NCBI RefSeq assembly: GCF_900458435.1
Contig: NZ_UHCT01000001.1
Coordinates: 1,488,001 to 1,552,000 of the forward strand
DNA length: 64,000 nucleotides
Direction of reading: 5' to 3'
From: Staphylococcus carnosus
GTDB lineage: Bacteria; Bacillota; Bacilli; Staphylococcales; Staphylococcaceae
Shown here: piece after piece, positions 20,993 to 30,393 of the stretch
Numbering within the stretch: position 1 is the first letter of the stretch
Layout of the letters: every line of letters begins with the position of its first letter
Notes under the pieces: model-generated
Databases searched by the model: none
What the model was told of the DNA's origin: nothing
What the model saw: only the letters and a program-made list of their open reading frames with translations
Translations under genes and position numbers: made by a program

Positions 20993-22195
20993 TTAAATAT
21001 CAAAAATTTGATACAATTTTTCAACAGCACGTTCGCCATTTTTAGCATCAATAACATAAGAAATACTGATTTCTGATGTCGTTGTTTGATAAAACGGAAC
21101 GCCTGCATTAATCAAACTTATAAATGCCTTTGAAGCTACGCCGGACATATCTCTCATTCCTGAACCGATTAGAGATATTTTTGCGTATTCATCATTCAAT
21201 TTATAATCTAAAGCTTTGTAACTTTCTGACAATTTTTCTAAAATACCTTTAATTTGTGTTAAGTCAGTATCTTTAATAGAGAAAGAAAGTTGCAAACCAT
21301 CTAGATTGACGATTTGAGAAATCATATCAACATTTACTTGTCCTTCTTCTAATTCTGTGAATAATTCGGTCAATAATTGATTATCTGAAAGAGGATAACT
21401 AATTGTGACATGCATCATATGTGTATCTAATGCAACGCCGGTTACTGCTTTCTTCTCTAAAATTTCTGTTTGTGACATAATCCATGTTCCTTTCACATTT
21501 GATAATGTTCTCCCTAAATATAATGGGATGTTATAGTTATTTGCTAACTCTACACTTCGTGTTTCTAACACTCCTGCACCTAACGCACTCATTTCCATCA
21601 TTTCTTCATAAGAAACAACACTGAGTCGTTTTGCATCTTTATATATACGTGGATCTGTAGCATAAACACCATCCACATCGGTATATATTTCACAAGGTGT
21701 ATTGTTGGCAGCTGCTAAAGCAACAGCAGTTGTATCGGATCCTCCGCGTCCTAATGTTGTAATTTCAAACTCATCATTAATACCTTGGAATCCTGCTACT
21801 ACTAAAACGTCATTTTTCTCAAAAGCTTTATCAAATGTTTCAGGGTTGATTTCAGCAATTCTGCTTTTTAAATGATGTCCTACTGTTTTAATGCCGGCTT
21901 GATGACCTGTCATTGCTTTCGCATTTACTCCGATGTCGTTTAAAATCATCGACAGATAAGAAACTGTTTGCTGCTCGCCAGTTGTAAGTAATAAAGCAAG
22001 TTCTTGTTGTTTTGGCTCTGCAGTTAATGCAGCTACATTTTCCATGAGTTGGTCAGTTGTTTTCCCCATAGCACTGACAACTACAATTAATTGTTCATCA
22101 TTCTCTATTCTATTTTTCAGCATTTCAGCAATATTTCTAATTTTCGTAAAATCACTGACCGACGAACCGCCGAACTTTAAAACACTTCTCTTCAT
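20993..22195 (-). CDS. lysC: aspartokinase, lysine operon paralogue
   Basis: A 400-residue aspartate kinase, the first enzyme of the pathway. The KFGGSSV start, the TLGRGGSDTTAVALAAA core and two C-terminal ACT domains (about 265-400, feedback sensing) are visible. A GAGGAGG site precedes the ATG. It is the first gene of the operon and directly follows the lysine riboswitch, so lysine controls both its synthesis and, probably, its activity. Confidence 0.95.
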   Translation of the reverse strand: MKRSVLKFGGSSVSDFTKIRNIAEMLKNRIENDEQLIVVVSAMGKTTDQLMENVAALTAEPKQQELALLLTTGEQQTVSYLSMILNDIGVNAKAMTGHQAGIKTVGHHLKSRIAEINPETFDKAFEKNDVLVVAGFQGINDEFEITTLGRGGSDTTAVALAAANNTPCEIYTDVDGVYATDPRIYKDAKRLSVVSYEEMMEMSALGAGVLETRSVELANNYNIPLYLGRTLSNVKGTWIMSQTEILEKKAVTGVALDTHMMHVTISYPLSDNQLLTELFTELEEGQVNVDMISQIVNLDGLQLSFSIKDTDLTQIKGILEKLSESYKALDYKLNDEYAKISLIGSGMRDMSGVASKAFISLINAGVPFYQTTTSEISISYVIDAKNGERAVEKLYQIFDI

Positions 22196-22238
22196 TTCTT
22201 AAATGTCCTCCTCGAAAATAGGGGAGAATCACATATAT

Positions 22239-22455
22239 AAAAAAGCAAGTTCGGAATGCGAACTTGCTCATAGTTTTATATACAAGTGATGCACTCCATT
22301 ATTTGGTAATAATGACAGACTTTTAGCTCTTAACCTGAAAGTCCAATAACCATAACTCGCCTTTATGATTACTTCGGCATCTCACCCTTTCTTTGCCGAC
22401 TGTAAGCAGACAGTTAAAACGACAAATACTTATGATTGATGCGCCTCATCAAAAT
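22239..22455 (-). promoter_or_regulatory. Lysine riboswitch (L box) with terminator
   Basis: The minus-strand leader of lysC begins with the L-box signature GATGAGGCGC (22441-22450). It continues with the conserved GGGTGAGATGCCGAAG segment (about 22371-22388) and the multi-helix aptamer core, and ends in the terminator AGCAAGTTCG / CGAACTTGCT followed by TTTTTTAT (22239-22268). The known mechanism of this class is premature termination when lysine is bound. It lies between a good promoter and lysC, so it governs the whole dap operon. Confidence 0.95.
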
Positions 22456-22479
22456 AGTTATTCAATTAGTATGTCTCAC

Positions 22480-22508
22480 ATTATACATAGTTCAATATAA
22501 GATGTAAA
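22480..22508 (-). promoter_or_regulatory. Promoter of the lysC-dap operon
   Basis: On the minus strand TTTACA (22503-22508) and TATAAT (22480-22485) are spaced 17 nt apart. Transcription would start near 22473, about 25 nt before the riboswitch core. A CodY-like sequence with three mismatches (22531-22545) lies about 23 nt further upstream. Bases 22509-22670 hold nothing else recognisable. Confidence 0.85.
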
Positions 22509-22671
22509 CCAGAAATATAAGATTTTTAGAAATTTACTGAAAAAAACCTCAATTCTGAATCCTATTTACTAAATATGTGTAAATACTACAAAAAGTAGGG
22601 CGTATATACAAATCGCATTCATCATTACCTTGCTAAAAACATTATAACCTAAATTAATTTATTAAAACATA

Positions 22672-22704
22672 GAAAAAAGGTTGGAATTCTATCCCAACCT
22701 TTTT
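22672..22704 (-). terminator. Terminator of the ABC-F gene
   Basis: An 11-bp stem AAAAAGGTTGG / CCAACCTTTTT with a T-rich tail on the minus strand, 13 nt beyond the gene's stop. Confidence 0.9.
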
Positions 22705-22716
22705 AATAAGAATTTA

Positions 22717-24318
22717 TTAGTTTAAAACACCAGTTTCTTTAAGGTATTCTTCATAACTGATTTCTTTAGAAACAGCACCTTTTGGATTAAGATCAATCAC
22801 ACGATTTGCAATTGTATTTATAAATTCAAAGTCGTGAGATGTGAAAATAATTGAACCTTTAAATGATTTCAATCCATCATTCACTGCTGTAATACTTTCT
22901 AAGTCCAAGTGGTTAGTAGGTTCATCCATCAAAAGTACATTAGCACTTGATAACATCATTTTACTCAACATACAACGTACTTTTTCGCCCCCTGATAAAA
23001 CACTTGCTTTCTTCTTAACTTCTTCGCCGCTGAATAGCATACGACCTAAGAAACCGCGTAAGAATGTTTCTGTTTGCTCATCTTCAGGAGCATATTGACG
23101 CAACCAATCGACTAACGTCATATCTACGCCATCAAAATAAGCTGAGTTGTCTTTAGGAAAGTATGTTTGTGAAGTCGTTACACCCCATTTAACAGTTCCT
23201 TCATCCGGCTCCATTTCACCAGCTAAAATTTTCAATAGTGTTGTTTTAGCAATTTCACTATCACCAACTAAAACAGCTTTATCATTAGGATCCATAGTAA
23301 ATGAAATGTTATCAAGTACTTTTTCACCATCAATTGTTTTAGATACATTCTCAACGAATAATAAATCATTACCAATTTCACGTTCAGGTGTAAATTTAAC
23401 AAATGGATAACGGCGTGAAGAAGGTTGAATGTCATCTAATTCAATTTTCTCTAATTGTTTCTTACGGCTTGTTGCTTGTTTAGATTTAGATGCGTTAGCA
23501 GAGAAACGTGCAACGAACTCTTGCAATTCTTTAATCTTTTCTTCTTTTTTCTTATTTTGTTCTTGCGCCATTTTTTGAGCTAATTGACTTGATTGATACC
23601 AGAAATCATAATTTCCAACATAAACTTGAATTTTACCAAAGTCTAAGTCAGCAATATGTGTACATACATTATTTAAAAAGTGACGGTCATGAGATACTAC
23701 AATAACTGTGTTTTCAAAATTGATTAAGAAATCTTCTAACCAGCTGATTGCAGGAATATCTAAACCGTTGGTAGGCTCATCCAATAATAAAACATCTGGG
23801 TCGCCGAATAAACTTTGCGCTAACAACACTTTGATTTTTTGATTGTTTTCAAGTTCAGACATTTTCTTATCATGCAATTCAGCAGGAATACCTAAACCAG
23901 AAAGTAGGGTAGCAGCATCGGCTTCAGCGTTCCAACCGTTCATTTCTGCAAATTCACCTTCAAGCTCAGCAGCTCGAATACCATCCTCATCACTGAAATC
24001 TGGTTTCATATAAATTTCATCTTTTTCTTTCATCACTTCAAATAAACGTTCATGACCTTTGATAACAACATCTAGAACACGTTCGTCTTCATAAGCAAAG
24101 TGATCTTGTTTTAAAATTGCTAATCTTTCATTTTTCCCCATAGAAACATGACCAGTTTGTGAATCTAACTCGCCTGAAAGTATTTTTAAAAATGTAGATT
24201 TACCAGCACCATTAGCACCGATTAAACCATAGCAATTACCTTCTGTAAATTTGATATTTACATCTTCAAATAATTTGCGATCACCGAATCGCAAGCTCAC
24301 ATCAGTAACTTGTAACAT
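22717..24318 (-). CDS. ABC-F family ATPase (ribosome-associated type)
   Basis: A 533-residue protein with two ABC ATPase domains, no membrane segments and a charged linker (about 240-310, KKKEEKIKELQEF), as in ABC-F translation factors of the YkpA/YbiT group. Domain 1 has an intact Walker A (GANGAGKST) but a degenerate signature (SELENNQKIKV in place of LSGGQ). Domain 2 has an altered P-loop (GDSEIAKTT, with Ala at the usual last Gly) but an intact LSGGEKVR signature, LLMDEPTNHLDL and SHD. I believe other staphylococcal orthologues share this pattern. A GGAGG site precedes the ATG. It is not obviously an antibiotic-resistance ABC-F. Confidence 0.85.
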   Translation of the reverse strand: MLQVTDVSLRFGDRKLFEDVNIKFTEGNCYGLIGANGAGKSTFLKILSGELDSQTGHVSMGKNERLAILKQDHFAYEDERVLDVVIKGHERLFEVMKEKDEIYMKPDFSDEDGIRAAELEGEFAEMNGWNAEADAATLLSGLGIPAELHDKKMSELENNQKIKVLLAQSLFGDPDVLLLDEPTNGLDIPAISWLEDFLINFENTVIVVSHDRHFLNNVCTHIADLDFGKIQVYVGNYDFWYQSSQLAQKMAQEQNKKKEEKIKELQEFVARFSANASKSKQATSRKKQLEKIELDDIQPSSRRYPFVKFTPEREIGNDLLFVENVSKTIDGEKVLDNISFTMDPNDKAVLVGDSEIAKTTLLKILAGEMEPDEGTVKWGVTTSQTYFPKDNSAYFDGVDMTLVDWLRQYAPEDEQTETFLRGFLGRMLFSGEEVKKKASVLSGGEKVRCMLSKMMLSSANVLLMDEPTNHLDLESITAVNDGLKSFKGSIIFTSHDFEFINTIANRVIDLNPKGAVSKEISYEEYLKETGVLN

Positions 24319-24480
24319 GAATTTCCTCCATTAATTGATATTTCTAACGCATGAATTATACCACACATCAGCAATTCTTTCGATGAACGAAGTTTTTGAC
24401 GTGTTTCTTCATTAAAAAATGGTAAAAAGCAACTCTATGAGTGCTATATGGGCTGTAACTGTAATTCCAACTCACTATCA

Positions 24481-24489
24481 TGTTATAAT
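24481..24489 (+). promoter_or_regulatory. cvfB promoter, extended -10
   Basis: TGTTATAAT (TGn plus a perfect TATAAT) lies 32 nt before the cvfB start. No clear -35 is needed for an extended -10 element. Confidence 0.65.
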
Positions 24490-24520
24490 ATTTCTAATAC
24501 TGTAAGACAAAGGAGTTTAT

Positions 24521-25429
24521 ATGGCTATAAGAGATAATGACATTATTGGATCAATAGAATTCCTCAAAGTTGTAGGGTTAAATGGTTCCACTTATGAATT
24601 AGAAGGCCCGAATGGCGAAAAAGTGAAGTTAAACCAATCTGAAGTTGACGATGACGATCAATTAGAAATAGGTGAAGAATATAGTTTCTTCATTTATCCA
24701 AACCGATCAGGCGAACTTTTCGCAACACAAAACATGCCTGATATTACTACAAGCAAATATGATTATGTAAAAGTATTAAAAACAGACAGAGACGGTGCTA
24801 AAGTAGATGCTGGATTACCAAGAGAAGTTTTAATTCCTTGGGAAGATTTACCGAAAGTAAAATCTTTATGGCCGCAAAATGGTGATTATGTCTTAGCAAC
24901 ATTACGTATTGATAGTGAAAAGCAAATGTTTGCACGTTTAGCCACTGAAACAATCGTCAGCCAAATGTTCACTCCAGTACACAATGATGAATTACAAAAT
25001 AAAATAATTGAATCAAGACCATATCGTGTATTAAAAGTGGGCAGTTTTCTCTTATCTAAAGATGGATACAAAATCTTTGTTCACGAATCAGAACGTAAGG
25101 CAGAACCTAGATTAGGAGAACTTGTAGAAGTACGTATCATCGGTCACAATGAAAAGGGTGAATTAAATGGTTCATTCTTACCTTTAGCTCATGAACGTCT
25201 TGATGAGGACGGACAAGTTGTTTTTGATTTACTTGTAGAATATGATGGTGAATTACCATTTTGGGATAAATCAAGTCCTGAAGCCATCAAAGAAGTATTT
25301 AATATGAGTAAAGGATCATTCAAACGTGCTATCGGCCATCTTTATAAAAAGAAAATCATTGATATCGAGACTGGTAAGATACGTTTAACTAAAAAAGGGG
25401 AAGCAATGGCTGCTTCTGAAAATGAATAA
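24521..25429 (+). CDS. cvfB: conserved virulence factor B, S1-domain RNA-binding protein
   Basis: A 302-residue cytosolic protein with tandem S1-like OB domains (about 5-215) and a C-terminal winged-helix region (about 225-290). It closely matches the staphylococcal CvfB sequence as I remember it (e.g. SFFIYPNRSGELFATQNMP; ELPFWDKSSPEAIKEVFNMSKG). In S. aureus CvfB binds RNA and affects exoprotein expression. An AAAGGAG site sits 7 nt before the ATG. It is monocistronic between its own promoter and terminator. Confidence 0.93.
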   Translation: MAIRDNDIIGSIEFLKVVGLNGSTYELEGPNGEKVKLNQSEVDDDDQLEIGEEYSFFIYPNRSGELFATQNMPDITTSKYDYVKVLKTDRDGAKVDAGLPREVLIPWEDLPKVKSLWPQNGDYVLATLRIDSEKQMFARLATETIVSQMFTPVHNDELQNKIIESRPYRVLKVGSFLLSKDGYKIFVHESERKAEPRLGELVEVRIIGHNEKGELNGSFLPLAHERLDEDGQVVFDLLVEYDGELPFWDKSSPEAIKEVFNMSKGSFKRAIGHLYKKKIIDIETGKIRLTKKGEAMAASENE

Positions 25430-25448
25430 TTGAATACAATAATTGTTT

Positions 25449-25480
25449 AACTAGGGTGTTTAGCCCTAGTTTTTTTATTT
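25449..25480 (+). terminator. cvfB terminator
   Basis: A 7-bp stem ACTAGGG / CCCTAGT with a 7-nt loop, followed by eight T. Confidence 0.88.
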
Positions 25481-25481
25481 T

Positions 25482-25849
25482 CATTTGTAACATAGCTGTA
25501 AAAAATACCGCAAAATCAAGTTTTATCCTACTAAATATCACCAATTTTTCTTACTTCTTCATTTTTTTCTAAAATCTTTCAAAAATATATTCGCTAAATT
25601 TCCATTGAGTAATTGTGAACTTAATATTAAAGCAATATTAAAACGTTGTTATATCAATGTTTAAAACGCAATTGTTAACATTGTAAAGTTTGTAAATTAT
25701 TCATCCTCTTTCATTAATCATTTATTTACAATTCCTCTATTTTCAATTAACAATACGCATGTAATATATGGGTTGAAAGTAATTACATACAGCTTGAGCA
25801 AACAAAAATCACAAAGCTCAAATGTTTATTTTTAGGAGGATTTCTTACA
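25482..25849 (+). promoter_or_regulatory. pstS upstream region with TT(A/T)ACA hexamers
   Basis: This 368-nt spacer is very AT-rich and holds no gene. TTAACA or TTTACA hexamers, the half-site of Bacillus-type Pho boxes, occur near 25675-25680, at 25725-25730 and at 25747-25752. Their spacing is not the regular 11-nt repeat of known PhoP sites, so PhoP control is only a candidate. A strong AGGAGG site precedes pstS. I cannot fix one promoter. Confidence 0.4.
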
Positions 25850-26785
25850 ATGAAAAAGTGGCAAGTATTAGGAACTACAGTAATTGGTGCTTCATTATTA
25901 TTAGGTGCATGCGGCAGCGGCGGTAACGGCGGAGGAGACAGCAAGGAAAGTGACGCTAAAGGAGAAGTTAAAGGTGACGGTTCTTCAACTGTAGGACCAA
26001 TTGTCGAAGTTTTAAATGAGAAATTTAATAAAAAATATCCAAACATTACAGTTTCATCTGCAACATCAGGTACTGGTGGCGGATTCGAAAAATTCATCGC
26101 TGGTGAATCGGACTTCTCAAATGCATCACGTCCTATCAAACCTGAAGAGAAAAAGAAATTGGATGATAAAAAAGTTAAATTCAGCGACTTCAAAATCGCT
26201 CAAGATGGTGTAACAATCGCAGTTAACAAAGACAATGATTTCGTTAAAGAATTAACAATTGATGATTTGAAAAAAATCTACTCTGGACAAGCTAAAACTT
26301 GGAAAGATGTTAACCCTAAATACCCAGCAAAACAAATCAAAGCATTCTCACCTGACCAATCTCATGGTACTTACGACTTCTTTGAAGAAGAAGTAATGAA
26401 CAAAGAAGATATCAAAGCTGAGAAAAATGCAGATACTAACGTAATCGTTCAATCTGTTACTAACAATAAAGAAGGTATTGGTTACTTCGGTTATAACTTC
26501 TACGAACAAAATAAAGACAAGTTGAAAGAAGTTAAAATCAAAGGTAAAGACGGTAAAGCAATTGCACCGACTAAGAAAACAATCCAAGACTCTTCATACG
26601 CTTTAAGTCGTCCGTTATTCATCTACACTAACGACAAAAAATTAAAAGATAACAAAGCATTCGGTACATTCATGAAATTCGTACTTGAAGACAAAGGTAA
26701 ATCAGCAGAAAAAGCTGGATATGTAGCACTTCCTAAAAAAGACTATGATGACCAACTTAAAAAGTTAAAAGATTTAACTAAATAA
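25850..26785 (+). CDS. pstS: phosphate ABC transporter substrate-binding lipoprotein
   Basis: A 311-residue lipoprotein that captures phosphate outside the membrane for the PstCAB importer. It has a signal peptide with the lipobox LLGAC (cysteine 21), then a Gly/Ser-rich linker. Phosphate-binding loops [15 protein letters not shown] and the S/R-containing SNASRPI segment are in family order. It is the first gene of pstSCAB-phoU. The 132-nt gap to pstC contains the palindrome GAGGTTTAAACCTC (26824-26837), which may set the excess of PstS over the membrane parts. Confidence 0.95.
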   Translation: MKKWQVLGTTVIGASLLLGACGSGGNGGGDSKESDAKGEVKGDGSSTVGPIVEVLNEKFNKKYPNITVSSATSGTGGGFEKFIAGESDFSNASRPIKPEEKKKLDDKKVKFSDFKIAQDGVTIAVNKDNDFVKELTIDDLKKIYSGQAKTWKDVNPKYPAKQIKAFSPDQSHGTYDFFEEEVMNKEDIKAEKNADTNVIVQSVTNNKEGIGYFGYNFYEQNKDKLKEVKIKGKDGKAIAPTKKTIQDSSYALSRPLFIYTNDKKLKDNKAFGTFMKFVLEDKGKSAEKAGYVALPKKDYDDQLKKLKDLTK

Positions 26786-26917
26786 TCACAGCAACTCTCA
26801 AGTTGAACATCACTTTGCAGTTAGAGGTTTAAACCTCACTCACATATGTACTTATTTCATTGAAAAACAACTCTATATAAACTTATTAATTTTTCCAAGG
26901 GAAGGAAGAAGGGAATT

Positions 26918-27844
26918 ATGAAATCTCAAGGATCTATCAGAGAGATGATCGCAAATAACCAGAAGAAGAAAAAAGGGATAAGCGACAAGTTAGTACCTAT
27001 TATTTTAGCAATTATCGCTATCATTTCTATCTTAACTACAATTGGTATTCTGGTTACACTCTTAACTGAAACTATTACATTCTTTACTCGTGTTTCACTG
27101 ACTCAGTTCTTATTCACTAAAGAATGGAATCCATTCTCATCAACACCGAAATACGGAATTTGGGCATTAATTTTAGGCACATTAAAAGTCACATTTATCG
27201 CAACAATTTTTGCAGTACCTGTTGGTTTGGGCGCAGCAATTTATTTGAGCGAGTATGCTTCAAAACGTATGCGCAGTATCATTAAACCAATCTTAGAAAT
27301 CTTAGCAGGTATTCCAACTATCGTATTCGGTTTCTTTGCACTAACATTTGTAACACCAATGTTGCGCCACCTTTTCCCAGATTTAGGAAGTTTCAACTCT
27401 ATCAGTCCAGGATTAGTTGTCGGAGTAATGATTATTCCTTTGATTACAAGTATGAGTGAAGATGCTATGGCATCAGTCCCAAATAAAATCAGAGAAGGTG
27501 CACTAGGTTTAGGTGCCACAAAATTCGAAGTGTCATTAAAAGTAGTATTACCTGCAGCAATTTCAGGTATCGTTGCTTCAATTGTACTTGCAATTTCAAG
27601 AGCTATTGGTGAAACAATGATCGTATCATTAGCAGCAGGTAGTACACCAGATTCATCATTCAGCTTAACTGGTTCAATTCAAACAATGACTGGTTACATT
27701 GTTCAAGTTGCAACTGGTGATGCAACGTTCGGTTCAGATATTTATTACAGTATTTATGCAGTAGGGTTCACACTCTTCCTCTTTACACTTGTAATGAATT
27801 TAATTTCACAATGGATTTCAAAACGTTTCAGAGAGGAGTATTAA
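26918..27844 (+). CDS. pstC: phosphate ABC transporter permease PstC
   Basis: A 308-residue membrane permease with about six transmembrane segments. The binding-protein-dependent permease loop (EGALGLGATKFEVSLKVVLP) that contacts PstB is present. GGGAAGGAAGAAGGG precedes the ATG. pstA starts 1 nt after its stop. Confidence 0.95.
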   Translation: MKSQGSIREMIANNQKKKKGISDKLVPIILAIIAIISILTTIGILVTLLTETITFFTRVSLTQFLFTKEWNPFSSTPKYGIWALILGTLKVTFIATIFAVPVGLGAAIYLSEYASKRMRSIIKPILEILAGIPTIVFGFFALTFVTPMLRHLFPDLGSFNSISPGLVVGVMIIPLITSMSEDAMASVPNKIREGALGLGATKFEVSLKVVLPAAISGIVASIVLAISRAIGETMIVSLAAGSTPDSSFSLTGSIQTMTGYIVQVATGDATFGSDIYYSIYAVGFTLFLFTLVMNLISQWISKRFREEY

Positions 27845-27845
27845 G

Positions 27846-28775
27846 ATGGCGACTACAGCATCATCAAATCCAAAAGAAACACATGCACTTGTGGATCAAA
27901 ATAAAGTCGAAAAAAATATTTCTAGCAGAATCACAAAAAACAAAGTTCTTAAATGGGTATTCTTCAGTTGTACATTAATTGGATTACTCGTGTTAGCAAC
28001 GCTATTAGGAGATACATTAATTAAAGGTATCCCGTATTTAAAACCATCGTTCTTTACAAACTTCTCATCTTCAATGCCGCAAATGGCTGGTATTAAAGGT
28101 GCATTAGTCGGAACTTTATGGTTGATGATTACAATTATTCCTATCTCGATTATTTTAGGTGTAGGTACAGCAATTTATTTAGAAGAATATGCTCATGACA
28201 ATGCATTTACAAGTTTCATCAAAATCAGTATTTCAAATTTAGCTGGTGTTCCATCTGTTGTATTCGGACTTTTAGGTCTTACAATTTTCGTACGTGGTAT
28301 GGGTATAGAATCTTTATCACTCGGAAAATCAGTATTAGCAGCAGCTTTAACAATGTCGTTACTTATCTTACCGGTTATCATCGTATCAAGCCAAGAAGCT
28401 ATTCGCGCAGTACCTAAATCAGTACGCGAAGCATCATATGGTCTTGGCGGAAATAAATGGCAAACGATTTATAAAATTGTATTACCTGCAGCTCTACCTG
28501 GTATTATGACCGGTTTCATCCTTTCATTATCACGTGCTTTAGGTGAAACAGCACCATTAATTTTAATTGGTATACCAACAATTTTACTTCGTTTACCAAG
28601 CAGTATATTCGATCAATTCCAAGCAATGCCGATTCAAATTTACAACTGGGCGAAAATGCCTCAAGAAGCTTTCCAACATGTTGCATCAGCAGGTATCATC
28701 GTACTATTGATTTTGTTACTAGCAATGAATGGACTAGCAATTTTCTTAAGAAATAAATTCAGCAAAAAATATTAA
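27846..28775 (+). CDS. pstA: phosphate ABC transporter permease PstA
   Basis: A 309-residue permease with about six transmembrane segments after a hydrophilic N-terminal stretch of about 45 residues. The EAA-type loop is EASYGLGGNKWQTIYKIVLP. It pairs with PstC to form the channel. A GAGGAG site, overlapping the end of pstC, precedes the ATG. Confidence 0.95.
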   Translation: MATTASSNPKETHALVDQNKVEKNISSRITKNKVLKWVFFSCTLIGLLVLATLLGDTLIKGIPYLKPSFFTNFSSSMPQMAGIKGALVGTLWLMITIIPISIILGVGTAIYLEEYAHDNAFTSFIKISISNLAGVPSVVFGLLGLTIFVRGMGIESLSLGKSVLAAALTMSLLILPVIIVSSQEAIRAVPKSVREASYGLGGNKWQTIYKIVLPAALPGIMTGFILSLSRALGETAPLILIGIPTILLRLPSSIFDQFQAMPIQIYNWAKMPQEAFQHVASAGIIVLLILLLAMNGLAIFLRNKFSKKY

Positions 28776-28789
28776 TCACGTCAATATAA

Positions 28790-29688
<899 letters not shown>

Positions 29689-29689
<1 letters not shown>

Positions 29690-30336
29690 TGACAGTTATA
29701 CGCCAACATTATGAAGAGCAATTAAAAGACTTAATCAAAGATTTGCGTAACCTCGGGTTCAAAGTGTATTACAGTATTGAATGTGCAGTAGCTTCACTTA
29801 GTAAAGAGGATCGCAACTATGCGCGTCAAGTCATTAAACGTGATTTAGATATTAACCAATTAGAAGATGAAATCAATGAAAAAGTAATTATGCTGATTAC
29901 GAAACAACAACCTATTGCGACTGACTTAAGAATGATGATTGCAGCTTTAAAAATTGCTTCTGAATTTGAACGGATTGGAGACAATGCAGCAAGCATTGCA
30001 AAAATTCGTAAACGAGTTAAAATCACAGACCACTATATTCTGACTCGTTTAAAAACAATGGGCGATTTAGCATTATTGATGTTGAAAGATCTCGATACTG
30101 CTTTCAAAAATAAAGACGTTACATTAATTTTAGAAATTATCGAAAGAGATAAAGATATTGATGATTTATACAAAGATATCGTTAATACAACTTATCTGAT
30201 TGACAACGATCCTTTTGTAGCTGGGCAAGCACATTTAGCGGCCAGACATTTAGAAAGAATCGGCGATCACATTGCGAATATCGCTGAAAATATCTATTAC
30301 TACATTACAGGAGAAACATACGAATCCTACATTTAA
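29689..30336 (+). CDS. phoU: phosphate transport regulator PhoU
   Basis: A 215-residue all-helical cytosolic protein with two PhoU repeats. Each has the E/DxxxD metal-binding pattern (FERIGDNAASIAK and LERIGDHIANIAEN). It links the Pst transporter to phosphate signalling. It is translationally coupled to pstB by a one-base overlap and is the last gene of the operon. Confidence 0.95.
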
Positions 30337-30385
30337 ACAGAAAACCGGGATATCACCTTTTATGGCGATATCCCGGTTTTCTGTT
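30336..30385. terminator. Bidirectional terminator between phoU and pepF
   Basis: A 19-bp perfect inverted repeat containing AAAACCGGGATATC and its complement, with an 11-nt loop. It separates two convergent genes. Confidence 0.92.
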
Positions 30386-30393
30386 TATTTTAG

